From Streptomyces sp. YPW6 (lineage in GTDB: Bacteria; Actinomycetota; Actinomycetes; Streptomycetales; Streptomycetaceae), in assembly GCF_018866325.1 (NCBI RefSeq), contig NZ_CP076457.1:2081001-2145000 (forward strand): DNA of 64,000 nucleotides, read 5' to 3'. Made by a program: the position numbers and the translations under genes. The first letter of the stretch is position 1. The number at the start of each line of letters is the position of its first letter. Under the pieces are notes generated by a model. The model did not search any database. It was not told the origin of the DNA and saw only the letters and a list, made by a program, of their open reading frames with translations. Below, piece by piece: positions 7,667 to 16,042 of the stretch.

Positions 7667-8902
7667 CTAGGACCCGGCGACCGAGGCCAGGTACGCGTTC
7701 GTCTTCTCGGGCTCGTAGAAGAAGTTCTCGAAGTCCGCCGGGTTGTTGAACCCGTTGGCGAAGCGGTCCGCGACCGGCTGGAGCTGACCGGCGGCGCCGA
7801 TCAGGTTCAGCACGTGCTCCGGCGGGACGCCCAGCATCGCGTTGGTCCACTTGGTCACGTGCTGCGCGGTCTCCCAGTAGCGGTCGAACGTGGACTGCAT
7901 CCACGCCGCGTCGAACTCCTTCTCGCCGTGCTCGACGATCGAGTCCAGGTAGGAGTTGGCGCACTTGGACGCCGAGTTGGAGCCCTGGCCGGTGATCGGG
8001 TCGTTGGCCACGACGACGTCGGCGACACCGAGGACCAGGCCGCCGCCGGGCAGCCGCCCGATCGGCTTGCGGACCGTCGGGGCGTAGCGGCCGGCGAGGG
8101 TGCCGTTGGCGTCGGTCAGCTCGACCTTGGTGGCGCGTGCGTACTCCCACGGCGTGAACCGCTCCATCAGCTCCAGCGTCTTCGCCAGGTGCTCGGAGGG
8201 GTCCTTGACGCCCTGGAAGGCGTCGAGCGGTCCGCCCGGGATGCCCTCCCAGAAGAGGATGTCGGCGCGGCCGGAGGTGGTGAGCGTCGGCATGACGAAC
8301 AGCTCGCCGACGCCCGGCACCAGGTTGCAGCGGACCGCGTCGAACTCCGGGTGCTCCGGGCGCGGGCCCATGCCGTGGACGTAGGCGACGGCCAGCGCGC
8401 GCTGCGGGGCGTCGAACGGGGAACGGGCCGCGTCCCGGCCGAACATGGAGACCAGCTCGCCCTTGCCGGCCGAGACCATCACCAGGTCGTAGGTGCGGGA
8501 GAAGTAGTCCAGGTCGGAGACGGCCGCACCGTGGATGACGAGCTGTCCGCCGCGCTGGGCGAAGGTCTCCATCCAGCCGGCCATCTTCACCCGCTGGTCG
8601 ACGGACTGGGCGTACCCGTCCAGCTTGCCGACCCAGTCGATGGCACGGGAGGAGTCGGGGGCGGCGACGGAGACGCCGAGTCCCTCGATCTTCGGGGCCT
8701 GGGACTCCCAGAAGTTCAGCTGGTAGTCCCGCTCGTGCTGGAGCGCGGTGTGGAACATGCACTGCGTCGACATGACCCGGCCGGAGCGGATCTCGTCGGC
8801 GGTGCGGTTGGACATCAGGGTGACTTCGTAGCCTCGGGACTGCAGCCCCAGGGCCAGCTGGAGCCCGGACTGGCCGGCTCCGACTATGAGTATTCTCCGC
8901 AT
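7667..8902 (-). CDS. Styrene/indole monooxygenase-like FAD-dependent protein
   Basis: A 411-residue protein from ATG 8902. It begins with the FAD-binding GxGxxG region ILIVGAGQSGLQLALGL (residues 4-20). The conserved stretch ITGQGSNSASKCANSYLDSI (about residues 308-327) fits the StyA/SMOA-type group E flavin monooxygenases, which use FADH2 from a partner reductase to epoxidise or hydroxylate aromatic substrates. No reductase (StyB) gene is visible nearby. It lies 39 nt after cvnD on the same strand, so it is the last gene of the conservon operon, the place where some other conservons carry a cytochrome P450. This suggests a redox step tied to conservon signalling; that link is inferred. Confidence 0.82.
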   Translation of the reverse strand: MRRILIVGAGQSGLQLALGLQSRGYEVTLMSNRTADEIRSGRVMSTQCMFHTALQHERDYQLNFWESQAPKIEGLGVSVAAPDSSRAIDWVGKLDGYAQSVDQRVKMAGWMETFAQRGGQLVIHGAAVSDLDYFSRTYDLVMVSAGKGELVSMFGRDAARSPFDAPQRALAVAYVHGMGPRPEHPEFDAVRCNLVPGVGELFVMPTLTTSGRADILFWEGIPGGPLDAFQGVKDPSEHLAKTLELMERFTPWEYARATKVELTDANGTLAGRYAPTVRKPIGRLPGGGLVLGVADVVVANDPITGQGSNSASKCANSYLDSIVEHGEKEFDAAWMQSTFDRYWETAQHVTKWTNAMLGVPPEHVLNLIGAAGQLQPVADRFANGFNNPADFENFFYEPEKTNAYLASVAGS

Positions 8903-8941
8903 CGCGGCTCTCCGTGCTCCGTCGTTTCTGAATTCGGGGCG

Positions 8942-9616
8942 TCAGGCGGGGGTGACGTCGAGAGCATGGCCCACGAGGGCCAGGAGGGACTCGACGACGG
9001 TGATCCTGTTACGCGCGTCCATGATCACTATCGGCACCTGCGGCGGTACGGTCAGGGCCTCCCTGACGTCCTCCGCCGCGTAACCGGGCGTCCCCTCGAA
9101 GTGGTTGACCGCCACGATGTAGGGCAGACCGCAGCTCTCGAAGTAGTCGAGCGCAGGGAAGCAGTCCTCCAGGCGCCGGGTGTCGGCGAGGACGACCGCG
9201 CCGATGGCCCCGCGCACCAGGTCGTCCCACATGAACCAGAAGCGCTGCTGGCCCGGCGTGCCGAAGACGTACAGGACGAGGTCGTCCTCCAGCGTGAGGC
9301 GGCCGAAGTCCATCGCCACGGTGGTGGTGGTCTTGTCGGGCGTCGCGGAGAGGTCGTCGGTCTCCTCGCTGGCCTGGGTCATCAGCGCTTCGGTCTGGAG
9401 CGGTGTGATCTCGGAGACCGAGCCGACGAAGGTCGTCTTGCCGACGCCGAATCCGCCCGCCACCACGATCTTGGTGGCGGTGGGGGCGCGGGTGTGGTCG
9501 AGCTGCCAGGCCTGGAGGGACTCCTCGGCCTGTTCCTGCAGCCGCGACGGCCGGTCGTCCCGGGAGCCCGGCTGGCGCGGGGCGAAGAGCGGCGCCTCAG
9601 AGACGGCGGAGTCCAT
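8942..9616 (-). CDS. cvnD: Conservon GTPase CvnD
   Basis: A 224-residue small GTP-binding protein from ATG 9616. It has a P-loop GGFGVGKTT (about residues 54-62), a G3-like motif YVFGTPGQQRFW and a G4-like AVNHFE. This is the MglA/Ras-like ATP/GTP-binding family found as the fourth member of actinobacterial conservons. The start overlaps the 3' end of cvnC by 20 nt, showing tight coupling. In the studied cvn9 system of S. coelicolor the four proteins form a membrane-associated complex with guanine-nucleotide-dependent signalling. The same architecture is assumed here from family and order. Confidence 0.9.
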   Translation of the reverse strand: MDSAVSEAPLFAPRQPGSRDDRPSRLQEQAEESLQAWQLDHTRAPTATKIVVAGGFGVGKTTFVGSVSEITPLQTEALMTQASEETDDLSATPDKTTTTVAMDFGRLTLEDDLVLYVFGTPGQQRFWFMWDDLVRGAIGAVVLADTRRLEDCFPALDYFESCGLPYIVAVNHFEGTPGYAAEDVREALTVPPQVPIVIMDARNRITVVESLLALVGHALDVTPA

Positions 9617-10013
9617 TGAGCACCCTTTCGAGCAGTGCGCGGTCCGGCTGGCCGGTGCCGTGACCGGTCCCGTACACGCGGATCTTTCCTTGGTCGGCCA
9701 GGTCGCTGAGCAGCACCCGGACGACTCCGAGCGGCATCTTCAGCAGGGCCGAGATCTCCGCGACCGTACGCATGCGGCGGCAGAGTTCGACGATGGCCTG
9801 GAGCTCCGGCATGATCCGCGAGGCGAGATTGCCGTTGGTGAGCTCGCGGCGCTCCTCGGGTGCTTCGAGGGCGGCGACGAACGTCTCGACCAGCAGGACG
9901 TGCCCGAACCGGGTGCGGCCGCCGGTGAGGGAGTACGGGCGGACCCGGGCGGGGCGCTTGTCGGCCCCGCGGACGGGGAGCCGGGGGGCGGGTTCCGCTG
10001 CGGCGGTGGTCAC
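9597..10013 (-). CDS. cvnC: Conservon DUF742 protein CvnC
   Basis: A 138-residue protein from ATG 10013. It matches the DUF742 family: a basic N-terminus with VRPYSLTGGRTR, then a winged-helix-like region (TVAEISALLKMPLGVVRVLLSDLADQGKIRVY). These proteins may act as a DNA-binding-like or scaffold component in conservons. The start overlaps the cvnB stop by 4 nt and the end overlaps cvnD by 20 nt, so all are made from one message. No metal site or membrane segment is seen. Confidence 0.9.
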   Translation of the reverse strand: MTTAAAEPAPRLPVRGADKRPARVRPYSLTGGRTRFGHVLLVETFVAALEAPEERRELTNGNLASRIMPELQAIVELCRRMRTVAEISALLKMPLGVVRVLLSDLADQGKIRVYGTGHGTGQPDRALLERVLNGLRRL

Positions 10014-10489
10014 AGGGCGCTCTCCATCGATGTACGCAGCTCACTGCGGAGTTCGGGGGTGAGGACGTGTCCGGCCCGGCCGACGAAGAGGGCCATGTGG
10101 TACGCGACGACGCTCATGTCGCAGTCCGGCGTGGCGTGGACGCCGAGGAGGGAGCCGTCGCTGATCGACATGACGAAGACGCTGCCCTCGTCCATGGCGA
10201 CCATGGTCTGTTTGACCCCGCCGCCGTCCATCAGCTTCGCGGCGCCGACGGTCAGCGAACCGATGCCGGAGACGATCGTGGCCAGGTCGGCACTGGACCC
10301 CTTGGGGCCGTCCGGCGGCCCGGCGGCCTTCGCCCGGTGATGGCCGGGGTCGGAGGAGAGCAGCATCAGGCCGTCGGACGAGACGACGGTGACCGAGTGG
10401 ACCCCTGGCACCTCCTCCACGAGATTGCTCAGCAACCAGTGAAGATTCCGGGCCTCGGTACTCAGCCCGAATGTGCTGGGCGCAGTCAA
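10010..10489 (-). CDS. cvnB: Conservon roadblock/LC7 protein CvnB
   Basis: A 159-residue roadblock/LC7 domain protein from ATG 10489. The motifs VPGVHSVTVVSSDGLMLLSS and ADLATIVSGIGSLTVGAAKL are characteristic of the fold that regulates Ras-like GTPases (MglB-type). It probably acts as a GAP or GEF-like partner for CvnD. It overlaps cvnA by 4 nt (start within the cvnA stop region) and cvnC by 4 nt. Length and order are standard for conservons. Confidence 0.92.
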   Translation of the reverse strand: MTAPSTFGLSTEARNLHWLLSNLVEEVPGVHSVTVVSSDGLMLLSSDPGHHRAKAAGPPDGPKGSSADLATIVSGIGSLTVGAAKLMDGGGVKQTMVAMDEGSVFVMSISDGSLLGVHATPDCDMSVVAYHMALFVGRAGHVLTPELRSELRTSMESAL

Positions 10490-13400
10490 CTGCGTGCCTC
10501 CTCGACTGTGTCCCCCGTCTCTTCGTTCCGTGTGTGCTGTGCGACGCCTGTGCTGTGCGTGGTGGTGCTCTCGTGCCCCGTGCGCCTCGCGGCCACGCCC
10601 CCGGGCCCGGCGACGGCGGTGCCGCCGCTCTCGGCGATCTCCGCCTCGACGTCGCGCCGGCCCTCCTTGGCCGCCTGGTGGAAGCTGCCGAGCCGCCGGC
10701 GCAGCGCGTCCCGGTCGAGGCTGCCGGTGCGGCCGGGGGCGGGGGTCGCGTCGGGCCGGACCACCTTGGGGGTGCGCTTCGGCAGCCCCTTGTCGGTGAC
10801 GCGCCCGGCCTCGGGGCGGCGTTGGCCGGGGACGGTCTCGGCGGGGGCGTCGGCCGCTCCGGGCGCGTGAGGCGCTCCGGGCGCGTCAGGGGCTCCGGTG
10901 GCGTCGGGCGCGTGGAGCACTCCGGGCGCTTGAGGAAGTCCGGTTGCGTCGGGCGTGTGCGGGGCTGCGGGCGCTCCCGCAGCGTCGGGCGCTCCCGCAG
11001 CCTCAGGGGCTCCGGCTGCCTCTGCGCGGGGCGCGGGGTGGAACGCGGGCCCGTCCGGACCCTCGTCGCCGGGACCGGTCTCGGCCGGGCGCTCGTGGCG
11101 GTCGGGGCCGATGGCGTACGGGTCGGCGGAGGCGGGCGGGGCGGTCTGTCCGGCCGGGTCCGCGGGCGGCCTCGGGAGCCGGACCTGCAGCGTGACCTCG
11201 GACTCGGGCCCGGGCTCCGGCCCGGCGTCCCCGTCGGCCCCGGACTCGGCCCCGGCCCCGGCTTCCGTGACCGGCGGCTGACCGTCGAGCACCTGGTCCT
11301 GCGGCGGTACGGCGGTGGCGTCCGGGCTCGCGTCGGCGCTGTCGGCAGAGGCGGTCCCGGCGTCGCCGCTCCCGGAGGCCTCGGCGTTCTCCCGGAGTGT
11401 CCGCTCGGCGGCGGCGATCATCGGGTCGGTGTCGGCCGGGCCGGGCCCGGGGGCGTTCTCGGCGTCGGGGCCCGGTACGGTGCCGGCGACCGGCCCGGCC
11501 GCCGGGGCCGCGACCGCCTCGGGTTCCGTGGCCGGCTCGGGCTCCGTCGCCGCCTCGGGCTCGGCAGCTGTCCCGGCGGCCTTCTCCCCGTCGACGGCCG
11601 GATCGGACGGTCCGCCCGACTGCGGTGAACGGCTGGGCAGAGCGTTGGAGTTGGCCTCCGCCACCGAACCCGGGAGGTTGAGCGCGGGAGCGTCGCCGGG
11701 CAGTTGCACGGCGGGCGGGGTGGCGGCGGGCAGGGTCTTGGGCAGCAGGGCCTGCGGCAGGACGACGACGGCCGTCACTCCACTCCCCTTCTGCTCGCGC
11801 AGCTGGACCCGTACCCCGTGCCGGGCGGCCAGCAGTGACGTCACCTGGAGACCGAGTCCGGCGCCGTCGGCATTCTGCTCACCGGCCTCGAACGAGGCCG
11901 GGTCGGCCAGCCTGGCATTCAGCTCGTCCATCCGGACGCTCGACATGCCGATGCCCTCGTCCGACACGGAGAGCATCACCTCGCCGCTCTCCAGCAGCCA
12001 GCCGGACAGCTCGACATGGGAGTCCGGCGGGGAGAAGGAGGTGGCGTTCTCCAGGAGTTCGGCCAGCAGATGACTGAGGTCGTCGGCGGCGAACCCGGCG
12101 ATCTGGGCGTGCGGCGGCAGGGACTGGATGGTGACGCGCTCGTACCGCTCGATCTCGCTGACGGCGGCGCGCGCGACGTCGACCAGCGGGATCGGCCCGG
12201 CGTGGCCGTGGCCGTGCTCGGCGCCCGCGAGGACGAGCATGTTCTCGCTGTGGCGGCGCATGACCGTGGCCATGTGGTCGAGCTTGAAGAGGGTCGCCAG
12301 GCGCTCCGGGTCCTGCTCGCGCTCCTCCAGGCTCTCGATGACGCCGAGCTGCCGCTCGACGAGGCCGAGCGTGCGCAGGGAGAGGTTGACGAAGGTGTGG
12401 TGGACCGTGTTCCTGAGCTGTCCCAGCTGGGTGGTCAGCTCGGCGGCCCGCTCCTGCAGTTCGGTCCGCTGCTGCGCCAGGGACTCCCGGCTCTTGATCA
12501 GGCCGGAGCGTTCGGCGGTGAGGCTCTCGACGCGTCCGCCGAGGTCCTGGTGGAGGTCGGTGAGCTTGCCGTGGAGGGTGTTCATCGACCGGACGACCTG
12601 GGCGAACTCGTCGTTGCGGCCGGTGTAGCGGACCGGTTCGGCGTTCTCGGGGTCCTCGGCCAGGCGCGCGGCCCCGATGCGCAGGACGGCGAGCGGCTGG
12701 GTGAGCGTGCGGGCGACGGCGGTGGAGACGCCGACGGCGAGCAGGAAACAGCCGCCGAGCAGGGCGACGGCCAGTTCGAGGGCGGTGACGTCGTCGTCGC
12801 GCAGACCCCCCAGGTCCTGGACCTGGCCGGTGGTCAGGGCGGACTCGACGCTGCGCATCCGGTCGACGCGGGCGGAGAGTGCCGCCTCCAGCTTCCGGGG
12901 GCTGACCTCGCGGTCCGCCTCCGACAGTTCGGGGCGGTCGGTGAGGCGGGTGAGGTACTTCTCCGCGTTGTTGACCTCGGAGCCGGTGACGGTGGCGGAG
13001 AGCTTGTCGCGGGCCTCCGGGTCCGCCGCCTGGTCGAAGTCGGCGAGCGCGGCCAGCTCCCGCACCCGGGCCTGCTGGGCGGCGGCGCTGAGCTCGTCGC
13101 GTGCCCGGTCGGCCCGGGTGGCGCCCTGGTCCTGGGGCTGCACGGGCAGCCCGGTGAAGGGGTCGGTCTGCGGGGCCGTCGGCTCGGGGCTCGGCACGGC
13201 GAGCGCCGCGAGGAGGAGCCCGCGGGTGGCGGAGGCCTGTTCGGAGGCGCCGCCGAGGGTGAGCGGGGCCCGGGTGGCGTCGGCGGCGCGCGGCGGGGTC
13301 TTCTCCGCGAGTTCGGCGGCGATGCCGTGCAGCTTGGCGATGAGGTCGGAGTACGCCTGGTGCGCCTCCAGGGCCGAGCCCTTGCCGGTCAGCGCGGAGC

Positions 13401-13866
13401 GGCGCAGGGAGGGGACCGTCGAGAGGTCGCGGCGCAGGGCCGCAGAGGCCGCTTCGTGGATCTCGTCGATCTGCTGGTCGACGCGGGTGGTGCGGGCGGT
13501 GCGGTTCTTCGCGCCGTCGCCGTCCTCGCCTTCCTCGGCCCGGCCGGCGGCGATGTACGCGGTGACGGCGTCGCGCTCGTCGGCGAGGGAGTGGCCGAGG
13601 GCGACCGCCTGCTGGTTCAGCTCGGCGAGGGTGACCAGCCGCTGGGACTCGGTGAGATCGGCGGAGGCTCCGAGCACGGCGGGGGTGCCCGCCGCCACGA
13701 CGATGACGCCGACGACCGCGACCCCGGCGACCAGTCGGCTGCGCACCCGCACGGTGCGCCTGCCCGCACCGGGTGCCGGAGGCGTCGCCCCGGAACCGTC
13801 GCGCGTCGTGCCCTTGCTCCGCGGCCGCTTCTTCTGCACCGGTGCTCGCAATCTTGACTCGTCCAC
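10486..13866 (-). CDS. cvnA: Conservon sensor histidine kinase-like protein CvnA with long disordered tail
   Basis: A 1126-residue membrane sensor from GTG 13866. It has a basic N-terminus and a transmembrane helix at about 43-67. A helical extracytoplasmic region of about 290 residues follows (nitrate/nitrite-sensor-like in related proteins), then a second transmembrane helix at about 360-385 and a HAMP segment (TLTQPLAVLRIGAARLAE). Next come a coiled dimerisation region with FKLDHMATVMRRHSEN, and an HATPase with an N-box (LLAELLENATSFSPP) and G-boxes (VSDEGIGM, GAGLGLQV). From about residue 720 the last 400 residues are Pro/Ala/Glu/Asp-rich and probably disordered. It heads the conservon operon, and there is no response regulator next to it, as usual for conservons. 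Confidence 0.9.
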   Translation of the reverse strand: MDESRLRAPVQKKRPRSKGTTRDGSGATPPAPGAGRRTVRVRSRLVAGVAVVGVIVVAAGTPAVLGASADLTESQRLVTLAELNQQAVALGHSLADERDAVTAYIAAGRAEEGEDGDGAKNRTARTTRVDQQIDEIHEAASAALRRDLSTVPSLRRSALTGKGSALEAHQAYSDLIAKLHGIAAELAEKTPPRAADATRAPLTLGGASEQASATRGLLLAALAVPSPEPTAPQTDPFTGLPVQPQDQGATRADRARDELSAAAQQARVRELAALADFDQAADPEARDKLSATVTGSEVNNAEKYLTRLTDRPELSEADREVSPRKLEAALSARVDRMRSVESALTTGQVQDLGGLRDDDVTALELAVALLGGCFLLAVGVSTAVARTLTQPLAVLRIGAARLAEDPENAEPVRYTGRNDEFAQVVRSMNTLHGKLTDLHQDLGGRVESLTAERSGLIKSRESLAQQRTELQERAAELTTQLGQLRNTVHHTFVNLSLRTLGLVERQLGVIESLEEREQDPERLATLFKLDHMATVMRRHSENMLVLAGAEHGHGHAGPIPLVDVARAAVSEIERYERVTIQSLPPHAQIAGFAADDLSHLLAELLENATSFSPPDSHVELSGWLLESGEVMLSVSDEGIGMSSVRMDELNARLADPASFEAGEQNADGAGLGLQVTSLLAARHGVRVQLREQKGSGVTAVVVLPQALLPKTLPAATPPAVQLPGDAPALNLPGSVAEANSNALPSRSPQSGGPSDPAVDGEKAAGTAAEPEAATEPEPATEPEAVAAPAAGPVAGTVPGPDAENAPGPGPADTDPMIAAAERTLRENAEASGSGDAGTASADSADASPDATAVPPQDQVLDGQPPVTEAGAGAESGADGDAGPEPGPESEVTLQVRLPRPPADPAGQTAPPASADPYAIGPDRHERPAETGPGDEGPDGPAFHPAPRAEAAGAPEAAGAPDAAGAPAAPHTPDATGLPQAPGVLHAPDATGAPDAPGAPHAPGAADAPAETVPGQRRPEAGRVTDKGLPKRTPKVVRPDATPAPGRTGSLDRDALRRRLGSFHQAAKEGRRDVEAEIAESGGTAVAGPGGVAARRTGHESTTTHSTGVAQHTRNEETGDTVEEARS

Positions 13867-14205
13867 CCTTGAAGCAGAGGTGACGCACGGTCACATGGAA
13901 GGGCGCCCCGCTCCTGGTACGGCTTCCGACCATTCCAGCGCTTATGGGAGAGGGGGGCGCGCATCAACCGCTCCGCCACTCGAAGGAGTGAACATCACTC
14001 TGGAGTTGGCGAACAAGTCTCCCCCGGCGGACCCCTGACCATGCGTGGACCACGGGGTGGAACTTCCGCTCCGCCTTTGGCAGGATGCCCGCCCGCATGC
14101 TCCCCGGATCCCCTCCTTCCGCCGTGGGGGCCCGCGTTGACCTGCTGGTACAGGCCATCTTCGCCCGCGTGCGGGGATGGTGAAGGGTTCGTGCAGACTG
14201 GCGGT
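13867..14205. other. Divergent intergenic region, cvnA / PP2C-like gene
   Basis: These 339 bp hold the promoters for both flanking genes but no convincing gene. A TTGACC hexamer at 14137-14142 is a possible -35 element for the plus-strand gene, but I cannot place a good -10 box. A short D-arm-like string on the minus strand near 13955-13980 has no matching anticodon or T arm. Confidence 0.4.
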
Positions 14206-15000
14206 ATGCGCATCGAACTCGCCACCGCCCCCGGCAGTCCCGAACGCCCCAACGAGGACTGGGTCTCCGGGACTCTTCCCGCGTCCGGCCAGGGTGGTGT
14301 GCTGGTGCTGCTCGACGGCGTCACCCCGCCGCGGGGGGACGCCGGTTGTGTGCACTCGGTCCCGTGGTTCACCGCGCGGCTGGGCGGTGCGCTGGTGGAA
14401 CTGTCCGGTTCCCGCCCTGATCTGCCTCTGGCCGGAATCCTGGCCGCGGCCATCTCCCGTACTGCGGAAGCCCATCGAGCGACCTGTGACCTTTCTCACG
14501 TGCGTACGCCTCAGGCGACCGTGACCCTGGCGCGCTGGAACGAACGCGCGGTCGAGTACCTGGTGCTGTCCGACTCGGTCCTGTTGCTGGAGTCCCGCGA
14601 CGGCGCGGTCCGGGCGGTCCTGGACGACCGGCTGACCCGGCTGCCGCCGGGTTCGCTGGCCTCGGAGGAGATCGCCGACGCCACGGTGCGCAACAAGGAG
14701 GGCGGCTTCTTCACGGCGGCCGCCGATCCGGCGGTGGCCTCGCGCGCGGTGACGGGCAGCGCCCCGGCGGCCGACGTCCGGGCGCTGGCCGCGCTCACGG
14801 ACGGGGCGGCCCGCTGGACGGAGATGTTCGGCGAGGGCGACTGGACGGACACGCTGGGGCTGCTGCGGAAGGCCGGGCCGCAGGGGCTGATCGACCGGGT
14901 GCGGGAGCTGGAGGAGGCCGACGCGGCGGCCGGGCGCGTACGGCTGGGACGCGGCAAGACGCACGACGACGCGACCGCGCTCCTGGTCGAGCCGGCCTGA
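14206..15000 (+). CDS. PP2C-family phosphatase-like protein
   Basis: A 264-residue protein. ATG 14206 is preferred over ATG 14041 because the preceding 55 codons have no domain character. PP2C-type metal motifs are visible: RPNEDW (about residue 12), VLLDGV (about 34), LTDGAARW (about 196) and THDDATALLV near the C-terminus. A Mn/Mg-dependent Ser/Thr phosphatase fold is therefore likely, although the canonical D-G-x-G motif is altered to DGVTPP. It has no membrane segment. It is divergent from cvnA; regulation is unknown. It might counteract Ser/Thr kinases of the cell, but no partner kinase is adjacent. Confidence 0.78.
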   Translation: MRIELATAPGSPERPNEDWVSGTLPASGQGGVLVLLDGVTPPRGDAGCVHSVPWFTARLGGALVELSGSRPDLPLAGILAAAISRTAEAHRATCDLSHVRTPQATVTLARWNERAVEYLVLSDSVLLLESRDGAVRAVLDDRLTRLPPGSLASEEIADATVRNKEGGFFTAAADPAVASRAVTGSAPAADVRALAALTDGAARWTEMFGEGDWTDTLGLLRKAGPQGLIDRVRELEEADAAAGRVRLGRGKTHDDATALLVEPA

Positions 15001-15084
15001 CGGTCGGCGCGGGAAGCAGGCCGGCCGGCCGCGGACGGTTCGGGGGCGACGGCCGTCCGCAACCAGCGCGGGAAGGCGGATCGG

Positions 15085-15135
15085 CCGCAGTCGGTACGGG
15101 GGTACGGGGCAGCCGCCCGCAGTCGGTACGGGGGT
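15085..15135. repeat. Two 19-bp direct repeats, 32-bp period
   Basis: CCGCAGTCGGTACGGGGGT occurs at 15085-15103 and again at 15117-15135, within the spacer between two converging genes. A degenerate third copy may lie near 15030. No function is evident; it may be slippage-derived spacer DNA. Confidence 0.6.
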
Positions 15136-15202
15136 GCGGGTCGGCGCACGCAGCCAGCACAGGAGGCGAGGCGGCCGCACCCAGCCCCCGGCGCGCGGCG
15201 GG

Positions 15203-15811
15203 TCAGCTTTCCGCGCGGGTGTTCAGCTGGTGCAGGAGCCGGGCCAGCTCGGCGACTTCACCCCGGTCCCAGTCGGCCAGCTTGCGCACGTAGCGCCCGC
15301 GGCGGGCGTCCCTGACGCTGCGGAAGCGGGCCAGGCCGTCGTCGGTGAGGTGGACGAGCCAGGCGCGTCCGTCGGCCGGATCGGGTTCGCGGGCCACCAG
15401 GCCGAGGTTCTCCAGGGAGTGGAGCTGGCGGCTCATGGTGGCCTTGCCGACGCCGAAGTAGGCGGCCAGTTCGGTGGCCCGCTGCCGGCCCGCCGCCTCC
15501 AGACGGACGAGCAGGCCGTAGGCGGCGGCCTCCAGTTCGGGGTGGACCTCCCGGGCCATCTCGCCCGAACTGGCCCGCGCCCGGCGCAGGAACACGGCCA
15601 GCTCACGCTCCAGCGCCAGGAACGCGTGATCCACGCCGGAAGCGCCGGAAGCGCCGGGCCCTCCGCCCGCACCGGGCACGCCACTCATGCCTCGTGAGCC
15701 GCCGACGTCGGGCGCGCCACTCATGCCTGGTGCGCCACCCGCACCGGGCACGCCCCTCACGCCTGGTGGGCCGGACGCGTCCGGCTCCGGCACGCTGTCG
15801 TCTCCGCGCAC
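15203..15811 (-). CDS. MarR family regulator with Gly/Pro-rich N-terminal extension
   Basis: A 202-residue protein from GTG 15811, supported by GAGGGG 7 nt upstream. Residues 62-202 are a MarR winged helix (ELAAYFGVGKATMSRQLHSL as recognition region, then DPADGRAWLVHLTDDG as the wing). Residues 13-60 are a collagen-like low-complexity segment with repeats of GVPGAGG and GMSG-type units, unusual for MarR proteins. Internal ATGs at 15724 and 15688 would shorten this tail but have poor ribosome sites. It is divergent from the deacetylase-like lipoprotein gene; the shared 231-bp spacer carries palindromes it may bind. The ligand is unknown. Confidence 0.87.
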   Translation of the reverse strand: MRGDDSVPEPDASGPPGVRGVPGAGGAPGMSGAPDVGGSRGMSGVPGAGGGPGASGASGVDHAFLALERELAVFLRRARASSGEMAREVHPELEAAAYGLLVRLEAAGRQRATELAAYFGVGKATMSRQLHSLENLGLVAREPDPADGRAWLVHLTDDGLARFRSVRDARRGRYVRKLADWDRGEVAELARLLHQLNTRAES

Positions 15812-15958
15812 GTCAGTACCCCTCGTACGGTTCCCTGCCGATGAAAGCTGCTCCGCGACCGGTGATCGCCGCAGCTCGGCCAGTATTTCGCAGGAGGGGA
15901 CCCGGCACAGCGGCCCCGGCCCCGATCCGGGTCCCGCCGCCGCCCGCCACCCCCACTA

Positions 15959-16016
15959 TGAACCCGATGTATACACGGCATGTATAGTTATCGCCGTACC
16001 GCACACCTGTGCGGTA
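15959..16016 (+). promoter_or_regulatory. Promoter with repeat and perfect palindrome upstream of the deacetylase-like gene
   Basis: An A/T-rich patch in G/C-rich DNA. It contains two ATGTATA heptamers (15967-15973, 15980-15986; 13-bp period), the palindrome TGTATACA (15968-15975), a candidate -10 TATAGT (15983-15988) and a perfect inverted repeat TACCGCACA-CC-TGTGCGGTA (15997-16016) at the expected transcription start. This layout suits repression by the divergent MarR protein. Confidence 0.55.
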
Positions 16017-16042
16017 TTTCCCGTACAGAGGAGTGATGCGCC

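Noticed and set aside
13940..13985. Minus-strand tRNA-like D arm (GGCGGAGCGGTTGATGCGC)
   Set aside because: The D-stem pairs, but there is no pairing anticodon arm, no T-loop and no 3' acceptor match, so a tRNA or att site is not supported.
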